Below are positions 23,439-34,774 of a stretch of DNA of 64,000 nucleotides, one piece after another (position 1 is the stretch's first letter; each line of letters opens with the position of its first letter). Location of the stretch: positions 14,158,184 through 14,222,183 of the forward strand of contig NC_047072.1 of assembly GCF_902459465.1 (NCBI RefSeq), in the 5' to 3' direction. The notes under the pieces were generated by a model. That model was not told the origin of the DNA. It saw only the letters and a list, made by a program, of their open reading frames with translations, and made no database searches. Made by a program: the position numbers and the translations under genes. The stretch is from Asterias rubens. Its lineage: Eukaryota > Echinodermata > Asteroidea > Forcipulatida > Asteriidae.

Positions 23439-25507
23439 GCCCGGTTCATACTTCCTGGGAATGCGAATTGACGATAGAAATTTGCAACGAATAATTTGAA
23501 TCAGTTTAACTCTGCTCAACTCACTTGCGAATATCGCGACGCTGCGAAAGGAGAGTTGTGACGTCAAATTCACGTCAAATCGCTTCGCATTGGCATGAGG
23601 TATGAACCGGGCTTTACTCTGATGGGCTTGAGTATTCTCATCTTTGTTGATCTAAACTGTCGAAATAATTCTGAATCTCTCTCTCTCTTCCTTCCTCAGC
23701 CGTCCATGAATCTTGATCTATGGTGGGCATGTCTGATGATTGCCTTCGTCTGGATTAATTCCTTCATCATGTTCAGCTCTCATTTCTTGCCAGCATATTA
23801 CTGCGACACACTCCATCGATGTTCCCTCCATCTTGGCAAATGGCAGAAAGTGGATCACGGCTACGGCAATACTCCACAGCACTTGTAAGTTCAAATAACA
23901 AGCTTATGAATAACCCTGGTCGACTTTTGAAATATACTACTCAACTTGTCGCACCTCAAATAGTTGCGAATTCGACACTAGTCGTGACAAAATTGTTAAT
24001 TCCAAAGATGCATTGCGGCATATTGTTTGCCGCAGGCGCAATATAGTAAAATTTCGTACTGAAAGGATTAAGGATTGTGTCACTGATGTCTGATTGTATT
24101 TTGTAAGTAAATGTGATAGCCCTGAGTGTCACAATTGGTTCACCAAACAGGTAGTCGCAACTATTTTTGAAGTGGTTGGGCGGCACAAATAATCAAGTAG
24201 TTGAAAATTGTTAGTCGCCTCTAGAATAAGCAATCAATAGTGGTGACTACGACACCAGTCGCACTAGTCGCCCAGGCTTAATCTTAACAACTGGCTGTTC
24301 CAGATTTTGCATGTCTTTTAATGTATAATTTTTTAACATGACATTTTAGTATTGCCATGTAATGCTACCAACAATGTGCTGTCTTTTAAACCGAAATACA
24401 TAAATGAACAATCTTTATTCAGAAACTGGTTAATTATTTTCATGTCCATAGATGGTCTGATTCAACAGTGTGGCCACAGGGTGTCTTAGTGCGATACAAC
24501 AAGGGTCTTTACAAAGCAATGGGACAACAGAATGTAGCTCTACCGTCAGAGGGATCCTATGGTAGATTCTATGTAAGTTATTACTCCTCACCTTTTGTTT
24601 TAAAGACACTGGACACCATTGGTAATTGTCAAAGACCAGTCTTCTCACTTGGTGTATCTCAACATATGCATAAAATAACAAACCTGTGAAAATTTGAGCT
24701 CAATCGGTTTTCGAAGTTGCGAGATAATAATGAAAGAAAAAACACCCTTGTCACACGAAGTTGTGTGCTTTCAGATGCTTGATTTCGAGACCTCAAATTC
24801 TAAATCTGAGGTCTCAAAATCAAATTCGTGGAAAATTATTTCTTTCTCAACAAGTATGTTACTTCAGAGGGAGCCATTTCTCACAGTGTTTTATACTATC
24901 AACAGCTCCTCATTACTCGTTACCAAATAAGGTTTTATGCTAATAATTATTTTGAGTAATTACCAATAGTGTCCACTGCCTTTAAGATGACCTTGTTTCA
25001 TGCATTATAATTTTTCAAAGAGCTCTTCCTGTAGGATTACTATCATCAGGGTCATTGTGTTTTTAATAAAACAAAAACGAACGATACCATTCCCTTTGTG
25101 ACTGGTCAATCATTTCCACTAGAGCTTATTGGGATTGAAAGGGACTCATAGTTGACTTCTTGTTACAATTCTGGCTCACATGGTGCCTGACTCCTTGATC
25201 ATCGATGATGTTGGCAATGAGTTTAACAGTACATGTCCACGATAAAACTTTGATTATCTTACATTTTTTCTTCGTTCTTTTTCAGTTTATGTTCCACCAG
25301 CCTTTGAGAGTCTTGAATGGCCTTCTTAGCCTTCAGGTGGTTGTCATCTTATTCCAGTTGTACCTTCTTGCAATGCACTCTCACTGGAATCATGTTATCT
25401 CCCTGTCTCTACTCCTCTTCTGTAACTACTACGTTCTCTTCAGGCTTCTGAGAGATCGTTTTATCCTGGGCCAGGCTTACCACGTCAAAGAGCAAGACGT
25501 TGAATAA
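17282..25507 (+). CDS. TMEM39A: transmembrane protein 39 (TMEM39A/B-like)
   Basis: Eight coding exons (17282-17406, 18527-18743, 20943-21026, 21796-21950, 22969-23281, 23700-23884, 24452-24572 and 25286-25507) join in frame into 473 residues, close to the 488 of human TMEM39A. Recognisable blocks are the N-terminal [15 protein letters not shown], then [47 protein letters not shown] and [15 protein letters not shown]. About eight hydrophobic segments are spread over exons 2-6 and 8, with a longer hydrophilic loop in exon 5. Family members are ER membrane proteins linked to COPII-dependent export (SAC1 phosphatase in mammals, collagen in worms and flies) and to autophagy. Vertebrates have A and B paralogues; this may be their pro-orthologue, so the symbol is approximate. 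Introns carry numerous MITEs and a 31-base poly(C) run. Confidence 0.96.
17695..18174 (+). mobile_element. MITE family A, copy 2, carrying a nested family F element
   Basis: Ends are TTAAGGCAGTGGACACTATT and its inverse AGTGTCCACTGTCTTTAA. The internal body matches other A copies. It is interrupted at 17911-18042 by a family F element, which must therefore be younger. It lies in TMEM39 intron 1. Confidence 0.9.
17911..18042 (+). mobile_element. hAT-like MITE family F, copy 2 (132 bp), nested
   Basis: The arms match the copy at 15801-15898 (GGAAAAGTTTCCGTATGG, and inverted CCGTATGGCGCCACCACTTT). The exact 8-bp duplication CTACGTTA flanks it (17903-17910 and 18043-18050). Removing the insert and one duplicate restores the family A sequence at that point. 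Confidence 0.95.
19140..19511 (+). mobile_element. MITE family A, copy 3 (GGGAAGGTACAC subfamily)
   Basis: Perfectly matching outer ends TTAAAGGGAAGGTACAC and GTGTACCTTCCCTTTAA. The internal region contains a short hairpin around CTAGCTAGAAG also seen in the copy ending at 32196. It lies in TMEM39 intron 2. Confidence 0.9.
19785..20559 (+). mobile_element. foldback element with tandem-repeat arms (775 bp)
   Basis: The left arm (19785-19925) is seven tandem units of 16-17 bases beginning GACAACTCG followed by variable NCCGTCG or ACGGTTC. The right arm (about 20440-20559) is the inverted counterpart with matching unit order. The centre (20270-20440) is unusually GC- and C-rich compared with the AT-rich surroundings. 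The architecture resembles foldback (FB-type) elements. There is no credible open frame. It lies in TMEM39 intron 2. Confidence 0.85.
20683..20868 (+). mobile_element. short MITE with CCTATAGACCTTTATCACG ends
   Basis: Inverted ends of about 30 bases (CCTATAGACCTTTATCAC at the left, GTGATAAAGGTGTATAGG at the right) continue into ATCTTG/CAAGAT. Non-coding. The first bases resemble those of the element at 26281-26456. Confidence 0.75.
21215..21335 (+). repeat. partial family G element
   Basis: Contains AAGCAATTTTTGTGCTTAAG and ends TACAGCTCTATGAAATTGTC, matching the termini of the complete copy at 48541-48783. The outer left end is not clear. Confidence 0.5.
22279..22740 (+). mobile_element. 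MITE family A, copy 4, truncated and carrying a nested family D element
   Basis: The left end TTAAAGGCAGTCGACACTAT is intact. The copy follows the family A consensus to about 22,725 but lacks the terminal right inverted repeat. A family D element (22306-22425) interrupts it just after GGTAAT. It lies in TMEM39 intron 4. Confidence 0.8.
22306..22425 (+). mobile_element. foldback MITE family D, copy 1 (internally deleted)
   Basis: Begins AGGAGACTTTCCAACG and ends CAGAAAGTCTCCC. The interior TTTACGTAGTTCTGAACATG is identical to the copy at 55157-55298, but about 27 bases near the left arm are missing. Inner arms GGTAAATTTCCATTGTT and AACAATGGATTTACC pair. AT dinucleotides flank both copies. Confidence 0.85.
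23404..23434 (+). repeat. poly(C) tract (31 bp)
   Basis: Thirty-one consecutive C residues in TMEM39 intron 5, abutting a family E MITE. Length is likely unstable between individuals or assemblies. Confidence 0.9.
23435..23616 (+). mobile_element. MITE family E, copy 1
   Basis: Ends TAAAGCCCGGTTCATACTTC and the inverse TATGAACCGGGCTTTA, followed inward by GAATGCGAATTGAC against a CGCATT-containing arm. Homologous to 52044-52223. Non-coding. Confidence 0.85.
23915..24280 (+). repeat. AGTCGC-rich intronic segment, possible diverged foldback repeat
   Basis: Several short near-copies of GTCGCAACTA or AGTCGC in both orientations occur in TMEM39 intron 6, with a CCTGG/CCAGG pair near the margins. 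The element boundaries are not resolved. Confidence 0.3.
24600..24985 (+). mobile_element. MITE family A, copy 5
   Basis: Full-length: TTAAAGACACTGGACACC at the left and AGTGTCCACTGCCTTTAA at the right. The consensus-like body includes the internal palindromic region GAGACCTCAAATTC / GAGGTCTCAAAATC. It lies in TMEM39 intron 7. Confidence 0.92.
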
Positions 25508-25943
25508 CCTTCAAGTCTGTCTCTTTTGTAAATACATTATATTCTGTTCATACTAAGGAAATAGACCTAGGAGTAGCTGCTTCTCTTTTCTCTGGAATTT
25601 GTCTTCTGTCTACAACCCAAGATGACTTCATCTGGAGTCATGCAGACCACATGGAAAGGGAAGTATTACAAGCCAAGTAGATATTAGTTTCAATGCCACA
25701 AACCATCTGATCTCACGATAGATGAGTCTTCAAGTTGTCTTTGATATGAAGTTGTAAATCAGTTGATAAACAAATCTTTAGATTTTACTGAGTAGTTAAC
25801 ATTTAACTAATGTTTAAATTTGTTAGTTATTTACTTTTGTCTGCACTAAGTTACTAGAAGGGGAATGTTATTTACATTCATATTTTTGATATTTTGCTGT
25901 CATCACAAACAAATAATTTTTTTAAAATGGCTTTTTAAAATGT

Positions 25944-25949
25944 AATAAA
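25944..25949 (+). terminator. TMEM39A: poly(A) signal of TMEM39
   Basis: AATAAA lies 437 bases after the stop codon and is the first canonical signal downstream on the plus strand. Confidence 0.6.
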
Positions 25950-25989
25950 CCTTACATTTAATGCATAGAAACGAACGATGTGTTATCAT

Positions 25990-28900
25990 TATTTTTTAAT
26001 GGTGGATTATAATGAACCTTTCCCTTTCCTAGCAACCTGTATGTAAAAACAAAGCAAACGACAAAAGAAATTTGCTTTTGAATCTCAGACTCGTTTTCAT
26101 TTGTGAGATTAGATTACATTGTGTTTGGACCGTTATAGCATTGAGTGCGTTGTCTCTTGAGAGATCCTGAGCTCAGAACAATAACTTTTGTGGTTTTAAG
26201 ATTGTTGTAATAACATAGCTGTGATAATCAAGTTCCTTGGTCACATCCCTTATGACTATCACAAGAATCTTGAGCTTACTTATAGACCTTATGCATTGAC
26301 GTCATCCAGCCGCAATCCTAGAGGTAAAACGGTGACAAAACAATCAAAGCGCACAGATTTATACGTGCGCACACAGGATTGGCCAATGAACAACTGCCTT
26401 TTGACCTCTGGGTGAGGGCACCCTACTGAATTGGCGTCATGTGCATAATGTCTATTGAATAGTGTTCCTAAATGTTTTGCCCTTGAATGTCTCACTCTTG
26501 TGTTATGATTTATAAATCCAATATATGATTGCTGTGCTCAAAAAGTGTTGCCCATTATGAAGTCACAAAGCCATTAGAAGGGTTTACTGTCTTTAGGGTA
26601 ACCATTCGCTGCAACCACCTTTGACCTCATCACCAGTGATTCTCTCATAGGTAGGTCAAGCAGTCCGCGGCTACTAGCTAGTTAAAGCCAAAACCAAGGC
26701 CAGAAAGCTCGTTTACCGCCCTGTGTAAAAGTATTTTTGAAACGGCTGGCTTATCTGAAGCCCCGGAAACGGGTTCCAATGGACAGAAACAATGTGGAAC
26801 TGCCAGGCTTTGTCTGTAAGTGCTTTACACATCGTCTGATTGTAATTAAGCATGACGCCTTATAATGTGTTCAGCAGTTTGTTCAAACGCGCATTGGGGT
26901 TGGAGGTTGAGCATGAAGCTGAGTCCGCAGTTTCGAAAAGGCTTGTGGTTGAGGGGGTGGTATAAAGGAGACTGTTTAAAAAGAAAATCCAATAAATTTG
27001 ACGGGTCCCCTGTCTTTATCCGCAGACATGCACTGACTGTGTTTTCAGGCCCACAAATGATATCAGTCGATCAGTCGTTTGTCACCGACCAGCAATAACA
27101 ATTCTGAATAACAGTTTATTAAACTATAGCAAGATTCAGAGCTTGCAATACATGCAAACAGGCCACTTCACATCCAAAAGGTTTCCTTGTTCTGTGCCCT
27201 CTAATTCCATTTGGGTGATAATTTGTATGTGTGATTAGCACTGCATTGAAATATACATGCAATGTTGGTGTGAGAACTCGGGAAATAACAGGGATGTCAT
27301 TTATGTTAGTGTCATTGTTTACCGTTTTTTTCTGCTGGCTCCTCTGAAGTTCTTCATGTTTTTGTAGTTTACATTTTGTTTAGTATAAATAGTATTTATG
27401 GAGTTGAGGAGAGGGAAGCTTGCTGGAGATACAAATAGCTTAGAAAGTCTTGGTTATCAATTAATATTTGTCAAACATTTTATAGTAAAAGGAGGTTTGT
27501 AAGTACCCTCTTGCTCTTCATTGTTGTTTGTGTATGTGATTTTTATACACAGAATAGTTGTCCTTTGTTTACAAAAGCAATTTTTTTGTAAGTTATATGG
27601 GTCCCAACAATAAGGGTCAACTTAAAGTTGCTCACATGTTAAAACCATTGCAGTACAGAGACAAACAAACTGTTTACGTTTAAAGATCTTAAGTAATTAA
27701 GTGATATAATATGAATACAATTCTAACTTTAAAACTAGAAAAATAGTTTGGAAAACAACATGTGAGTTTCTTTACCCTCAAACTGTATGTTGTATTTTGT
27801 TTTTTGTTTTTTGTTTATGTAGTCAAAAAGTTTGATGCATCAGTTACCATGTCTGTAATTAAAAGTCAGTGTTATATGTATGTCTTTCTTTTTGGTGCTT
27901 TGAGGACAAATACAATGTACAGAAAATATACTTTCGAACACATGTTATACATAATGAATATTCAATAACCCTTTTTAATATTCATCAGGACCAAATCTTG
28001 CAGTTACAATTTGTACTTCAGCATACAAACTTAATAAAACCAATGAGTATTCCTGTTGTAGAGACAAACTGTTTCCACAAAATCTGCATTATAGTTTTTG
28101 TTTATAAAATAGGGTGATACTAACAGTTATATCAGGCAGTAACGATAAATAAAGATTTACCAACATATTAAATGCTTTAACTATTTATTTTTTGTATTGC
28201 AAAACTGCCAAGGCTTTGATTACAAGCCTTGATCCATCTTTCAAAAGTCATATGTTTACTTTTTGGGGGTTTTTGTGGTCGGATATCACTTGAAATAGCA
28301 CTGCCTGGGGACCTTATATTCAGAAAGATAAAACACTCTCAGCTCAATTTCACTTTAAAGCCAAAATATTGACAATTCAAAAGAAAAATGCCTATTTTTG
28401 GTAATTTTTTACCCAGGGCTGATGAACTGAGTGCGATGGTATAGATTAAAAATGATAATTGAAAAAACATTTACACAGTCCGCAAAGTGAAAAGATCTAT
28501 ACAGCCAAATTGCAAGTTCTTGATGCAAAAAGGTAAAAGAAAAAGCTAATGAATGGCACAAATAATAAGCTTTTTCAGTTAGTATCTCTTTTGGGATAAA
28601 TACTTCCAGTCGGTTGGTTGGTTTAATTGGCAAAAACTAAGCAAATAAGGTTGTCACCGAAAGTTATGAGATGGTCAGGCATGTTTGAATCATGCAGGGA
28701 AAATCCTGTTTTCTGTTGTCGATTGATGTCGAACCGATGTCGATTGGTTATCAACATCAAACTTGTACAAAATTCATGTTCCTCAGATCAATTATATCAG
28801 TGAAGTTTTTGCCAAAAATGTTCAAATAAGAAGAGGGAAGTTAACTAACTTTTTCTTCATCCAATGGTATAGTTTACTTTTAAACTGAGATGATTTCTTT

Positions 28901-29990
28901 TCCAGAGTTCCTCAAAAAGAGATTAAAGTGTTGTTTGAGGAGATTTGGCTCAACTTCAAATGAGATTTGTTGCCCCAAGTTGCCCAGTTTTAATTATTTT
29001 GTTTAGTTTATTGTAACTTAAAGTTTATTCAAACTTATTTGAATGTTTTCCAGTATTGAGTCACTTGAGTAATCATTGGTTGTATTTGAACAAGTCCAGA
29101 ACCACAAATAAACAACTGTCTGTTCTTCCAAGATGTCTACAGTCGGGTGTGAATGTCTCAGCTATAACTAATGTTTTAGTCCAAACGAGTTGTTCAAGTC
29201 CCACTCTAGTAAATCTTTTTTTGTTCAACCATCTTTCCTTCCTCCATGGTTCAACCCCAAATTATTTAAGTAAAACATTCCTCCATGAGTAAAATCATTA
29301 TTTCATTCATGTACCAGAAATCTTTGTGTGATAGGACAAAAACAAATGATGTAAAAGCATTTTTTTGTATTTTTACAATCAACTTTGTTAATTTGTTTGT
29401 TAACCGCTCTCTGTGTATTTTTTTCTTTAACTGGCTGAAACATTCTACCTATTCCTCATAACGTTTTTCTCGGTTCTTGTATTGTGCCTGCCGGTGGCGG
29501 CTCGTCACTCCATTATGTTACTTCTATTTTGAAACCAAACGTGTTCCCGATAAAGCATTCTACTGGAAAATGACAATTTAAAGGGGATTGGGGTAGTTTA
29601 TAATCGAAATTTTATGTTGATACCATCATTTCTAATCAACTAATGCTATTTTTGTATGACGTGCAGCGTCTTTTTGATGCTTTTATTTTTTGAGATAGAG
29701 ACCAATAAAAGGTCATACCGCCCTCTGTTGACAAACAGTGGTTTTTCGTGAAATTAAAGGCCCTGTGTGTCACACGTGTTGAGTAAAGCTAAAGGTCTGC
29801 GAGATTGACATGAACATTTGAATTTCTAAAAAATTGCAGAAATTACTTCTTTGTTTGTGCTAGCAACATCCTTCACTACAGAATTCCAAACAACATAGAG
29901 TTAATAAGGTGAGGTGATAAGGTGTGTGTAGTTGTTGTTTTTAAATGTGAGTGAGTACAATTTGCAAGTTTTGGCGCGCACAGTAGAAGG
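25990..29990. other. intergenic, no coding sequence recognised
   Basis: AT-rich sequence with only short, compositionally unremarkable open frames. Apart from the MITE at 26281-26456 and one minus-strand AACAGAGGGCGG motif near 29,711-29,735, no organised feature was seen. Confidence 0.5.
26281..26456 (+). mobile_element. MITE with TATAGACCTTATGCA ends
   Basis: Left end TATAGACCTTATGCATTGAC and right end TGCATAATGTCTATTG are imperfect inverted repeats, with GACGTCA / GGCGTCATG just inside. Non-coding. Confidence 0.65.
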
Positions 29991-30286
29991 AAACTGGTCA
30001 ATGACGACCCATCACTTCTATACTGCTGTACTTCCTCGTCCCAAAATTTTAACATCTTCTGTGGTCTGAAATTTCACATCTTCGGGCGTACTAGCACGAC
30101 CGAAGATGAAAACATTTCTTTAAAAGTCAAAAAACAGTAAACCTCCCAGTAAATGGGTCGGATCTGAGACGGCCGGTATTTTCGAGGAAAAACAAAAATG
30201 CACAACAAATTTGCTAAAATTTGATTTTTATTGCTTGTGTTGTGGTTGTGATTTGTTAAATTTTAAGCCCGAGTTTGATTAAACTG

Positions 30287-30357
30287 CTGAGCCCCTTTTT
30301 TCGTTCCTTTTTCTCCCCCCAATTTGGGGGGAGAAAAGGGAACGAAAAGGGGGCTGG
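30287..30357 (+). repeat. long hairpin
   Basis: About 30-base arms pair around an AATT-type loop: AGCCCCTTTTTTCGTTCC at the left against GGAACGAAAAGGGGGCT at the right, with CTCCCCCC/GGGGGGAG at the centre. The neighbouring sequence repeats the phrase TTTGATNAAACTGCTGG several times to about 30,830. Confidence 0.75.
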
Positions 30358-30479
30358 GGCCCAAAATTTGATAAACCTGCTGGACGAACATCTTGGGGCT
30401 TTTTTCATTTTTTTGGGGCCCAAATTTGATGCTGGACTTGCCCCTTTTGACTTTTTCAAATTTGTTGCCAATAACAAAA

Positions 30480-31010
30480 ACTGCATCATTTTCATGTTTG
30501 GATCTTTTGTCTCTTTCAGGTCGTCACTCATGTTGTTGTGAAGCCATCTATTTGTCGCACAGACTATGAAACTGACTATGGTGACAAGTTCATCTCCAAG
30601 GCAATTTAAACAACAGGTAAGCTGTGTATATAAACCAGGATTTGTGTTGAGATCAAAACACCGCATTTTAAATATTTGGAAAAGGCAGCCCTCAGAATAC
30701 TAACTTTCCAAACCCCCTTTAAAAAGCAAATATTTGAAAATACAACTAGCACGAAGCACCTATGCAAACATAATTGAAGTGGAATCACTCACTGCATTTT
30801 CTTGATAAACTGCTGGACTTACGCCTTATCGTTTTTGTTTTGTTGATATTAACTGCATTATTTTCACGTTTGGATCTTTGGTCTATTCTTTCAGGTAATA
30901 ACTCATGTGAAGCCATCTCTTTGTTGCACAAACTATAAACAAGTTCATCTCCAAAGGAATTTGAATAAAAGGTAAGCTGTGTATATAACAAGGGTTTGTG
31001 TTGCGACAAA
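30480..31010 (+). repeat. tandemly duplicated exon-like segment (two copies)
   Basis: Copy 1 (about 30,480-30,655) and copy 2 (about 30,851-31,010) share CATTTTCAtGTTTGGATCTT, a pyrimidine tract ending TTTCAG, about 75-100 bases containing GTGAAGCCATCT and AAGTTCATCTCCAA, and AGGTAAGCTGTGTATATAA. Each copy therefore has an acceptor-like and a donor-like border. There is no conserved reading frame between the copies, so a non-coding exon is more likely than a coding one. A further fragment of the intervening sequence recurs at 31,765-31,826. Confidence 0.6.
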
Positions 31011-31012
31011 GC

Positions 31013-31601
31013 TAAAGGAACATTACAGAATTGGTTTTTGCTAACAAAACAGTTCCTGGCAGTGGAGGTACTTAACCCTTAAGTTAGAAGCCGGTCGCTA
31101 GTGACCACCCAGAACATGTCAAACTGGACTTTTATAAACAGTCATAACTTAAAAACTAAACCCCAAATATAGCGCCCTCATTTAGATCTTTTAGAGCGAG
31201 TGTTGAGCTTTCGTTTGGTGTGATGTTCAACAGGAGGTGCTATTAATTTTGTTAAAGAAAAACACAGTTGAACATTCTTTTTTTTTTGCTTTTAAAAAAT
31301 TAATCTGTGCACCCATGGTTTAATGTTATCCATCCATACATAAACTGACAATTTTGAGATCGATCGGCCATCTGGGTCAGTGAACAAATAGCTACACATT
31401 TTGCATGACATTGATAACAACAAACTGATTAAAACGCTCACTTAACGATACACTCCAAAATGGTAAATTATTTTGATTTATTTCTCATCAAATATGACAT
31501 TTCAGACAGAAATATTTTAAGGGATGTTTTCTGCTATCATCGTCATTAAATCTGTGATCTTAGACAAGTTTTTTTCTTACCAATTCTGTAATGTTCCCTT
31601 A
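31013..31601 (+). mobile_element. MITE family J (about 590 bp)
   Basis: Terminal inverted repeats TAAAGGAACATTACAGAATT and AATTCTGTAATGTTCCCTTA. The body has no open frame. Part of its interior (near 31,355-31,465: TTTTGCATGACA and GTCAGTGAACAA) recurs in diverged form at 31,645-31,755. Confidence 0.8.
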
Positions 31602-31829
31602 AATGTAAGGTTAAATATTTGGAAGAGTAGAAGTATGTGATCGATGGCCATCTAGGTCAGTGAACAAGATAACACATTTTGCATGACACCAATAAAAAAA
31701 AATTAAAAAAATGCTCACTGAACTCACTGAGCGATCAACTCAGAAATACTAAATATTCCCCCCCCTTTAATAAAAAATGGATTGAAAATGCAACAAGCAC
31801 CTATGCATACATACTTGAAGTGGAATCCT

Positions 31830-32196
31830 TGCATATGTTTGGTAATTGTCAAAGACCAGTGTTCTCACTTGGTGTATCCCATCATATTCATAAAATAACA
31901 AGCCTGTGAAAATTTGGGCTCAATATTGGTCATCGAAGTTGCGAGAAAATGATGAAAGGAAAACACCCTTGTTGGGCATATTTGTGTGCTTTCAGATAGG
32001 AATAAAAGACTTCTAGCTAGAAGTCTTTTAATATTTTAGTGAGAAATTACCTCTTTCTCAAAAACTACGTTACTTCAGAGGGAGCCGTTTCTTACAATGT
32101 TTTATACTATCAACAGCTCTCCAATGCTCGTTACCAAGTCAGTTTATAAGTTAATATTTGTTCTGAGTAATTACCAAATGTGTACCTTCCCTTTAA
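31830..32196 (+). mobile_element. MITE family A, copy 6 (GGGAAGGTACAC subfamily, 5' end degraded)
   Basis: The body follows family A from TTTGGTAATTGTCAAAGACC. The right end is GTGTACCTTCCCTTTAA. The left terminal repeat is not recognisable, probably because of the local duplication that precedes it. Confidence 0.8.
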
Positions 32197-32918
32197 ATCT
32201 AATTATTTTTGTCCTTATTATGAGTACAATACATTTTAACACCAGGGACAATTTAACACAATTTTTGAGCCTATCTAACTTATTAATTTTACTATCTAAA
32301 GTTCTTCTGAATTAATTCACTTTGGATACAGAAGGAATTAGGACTGCAAGGGTTACATTTAAGTTAACTTTGTGATAAACCATACATTAATTTAATAAAG
32401 AAATATGAAATATGATGAATTTGTGGATGAAGTGAACTGTGAGGATTGTAGGATTCTCTGCAGAGTTATTTGGGAGAAAATATCACAAGGCAGTTTTTGG
32501 CCGGGCAAAACATTTTTAGCAACATTTTCATGATTTATTAAATATTCCAATCTTTTCTTTCAGATTGCTGTTCATCGGACATCAACTACCAGTACGTTTA
32601 TTTATACAAGGAGTGTCTTAAATAGTTTTCAAGATCTGGTAAGACTCGATTGCCATAAGTAAATGGTCATTCATTATTATCAGTATTTTCCTGGTAGTAC
32701 AGTAAACACAAACACGAGGTAACAGTGTCTTTGTACATCATTCTATTCTTAAAAGTAAAGAGACATGACTGAAAAGAAAAAAAAATATTTGAAAGTATTG
32801 GGAAAAGTTCATATTCTGGAAACATTACTGTTCACTGTACTACCTTAATAATATTGACCTTTTTGGATGGCTGGAATAAGTTTATCTCTAAATGAATTCT
32901 ATACGATAAAATTAGTGT

Positions 32919-33256
32919 TTAAAGATGCTATGTCATATTTTTGGCCGATTTGACCAACAAATTTTGATTTAAAATTCAATAGGTTTTTTGATGGGGGTCG
33001 AGAAAGTTACAAGCTTTCATTTGAGCCATTGCTCGAAAAAGTCTGCCAATTATTAGAAGCAGTGAAATAAAGTGCTCAAAATTAGTTTTTGTCGGGATCC
33101 CGACAACATATCATGTGACCAATTCTTATGTATTTTATAAGAAACGTTTGAAGTTTTTGTCCATTAAAAGTAAAATTTAAACCTTGAAATACCATTCACT
33201 CCAAAAAAAAATATTTTTTAATGTTTGGGGCAAAAAATCTGACAGAGCATCTTTAA
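32919..33256 (+). mobile_element. MITE family K
   Basis: Ends TTAAAGATGCTATGTCATAT and the inverse AATCTGACAGAGCATCTTTAA-type sequence, followed inward by TTTTGGCC/GGGGCAAAAA. Non-coding. No second copy was noticed. Confidence 0.7.
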
Positions 33257-34010
33257 CAAATATATTAGCAGTACATACATTCAAATGGTATATGTTGTCA
33301 TAGCCTTTTGCATTACCAGGATGCGTAAACAAGAATTGAACAAATGATTGGTTTCAATTTAAAAACATAATTGCTCGATGATTTTAAAGATCATACCAGT
33401 GCAATCCTCCAACCTCCAAAGATTTAATTTCATGTGAAATACCTTCAAAGTCAAGGATATGGCGTTTAATGGTTGAATTTGAGGAAATAGAAATTAAATT
33501 TCCTATAAATGACTGGTTGCTGATTTTGATCGGCACAATAAAATGACAAATTTGAGTATGTACAAAATCTGCCTTATGAAAACAGGCAATATATATCTAA
33601 TTGTTTTCACAAAATTGTGATTAGGATGAAATTTTATCACTTTGGTTCTATGGTATAACGTCAGAGCATTTTTCAAATTTCATACTCAAATTGGAGGATC
33701 CTTCTTTTAAAAGAAGGTAGGCCTAGAAATTTTTCTTACAATAATTCATTATAATTGCAAATACTGGCATAAATGTTTTTATTATCAAATTCATTTAAGT
33801 GTTATTTATGATTCATTGTAGGCTTTTGTTAGGCTTGTTTTTGTAAATAAACAACTATCTTTGATTGTATTTTGCTTGGTGTCAAACGTCTAGTAAACCA
33901 ACTTTAGTTGCCTCTGACCTTTCCACAATCCCTTTGAAGACCCAATGTAGTCCCTACCTGATGTCTATTTTTTAAAATAAAAATGTTAACCTGGAATTTA
34001 CTGAGTCAAA
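33257..34010. other. intergenic, nothing recognised
   Basis: AT-rich sequence without a protein-like frame or clear repeat. An AATAAA near 33,847 could end an uncharacterised plus-strand transcript. Confidence 0.4.
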
Positions 34011-34014
34011 TTTG

Positions 34015-34640
34015 ACTGAAATTTACCAAGTACAAACTTCCCCTTAGAAGACACTACCAAAACCCCATCCAATATCCAGTCACTGCATCCCATTACTTAC
34101 TATTGAGCTAAATGAGTGAAATTTACCAAGTACAAACTTCCCCTTAGAAGACACTACCAAAACCCCATCCAATATCCAGTCACTGCATCCCATTACTTAC
34201 TATTGAGCTAAATGAGTGAAATTTACCAAGTACAAACTTCCCCTTAAAAGACACTACCAAAACCCCATCCAATATCCAGTCACTGCATCCCATTACTTAC
34301 TATTGAGCTAAATGAGTGAAATTTTCCAAGTACAAACTTCCCCTTAGAAGACACTACCAAAACCTCATCTAATGTCCAGTCACTTCATCCTATTACTTAC
34401 TATTGAGCTAAATGAGTGAAATTTACCAAGTACAAACTTCCCCTTAGAAGACACTACCCAAACCTCATCCAATATATTGAGCTGATTGAGTGAAATTTTC
34501 CAAGTACAAACTTCCCCTTAAAAGACACTACCAAAACCTCATCCAATATCCAGTCACTTCATCACATTACTTACTATTGAGCTGATTGAGTGAAATTTAC
34601 CAAGTACAAACTTCCCCTTAGAAGACACTACCAAAAGTAC
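34015..34640 (+). repeat. minisatellite, seven units of 100 bp
   Basis: The phrase ATTTACCAAGTACAAACTTC starts at 34021, 34121, 34221, 34321, 34421, 34495 and 34595. The period is exactly 100 bases, except that the fifth unit has lost 26. Units 1-3 are nearly identical, later units diverge (CCCCATCC to CTCATCC, ATTTACC to ATTTTCC), suggesting recent expansion at the left side. Confidence 0.95.
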
Positions 34641-34774
34641 AAATGTTCCCCCTTGTCCCAATACCTAATCATTAGTGCCTGCTGTGTATACATAATGCAC
34701 TGAGCTAAGTGTGAAAAATGTCTAAGTACAAATTTATTCTTTATATATTAGAAACAAACACATTTTGACGGGGG

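Noticed and set aside
24694-24943. Recurrent 60-80 codon frames with similar peptides (also near 36,502, 41,407 and 56,460)
   Set aside because: These lie inside family A MITE copies. The similarity reflects DNA homology, the frames differ in start and end, and none is preserved in all copies.
30256-30666. 136-codon minus-strand frame
   Set aside because: It crosses the low-complexity hairpin and the duplicated segment. It is Lys/Phe/Pro-biased and not shared with the second copy of the duplication.
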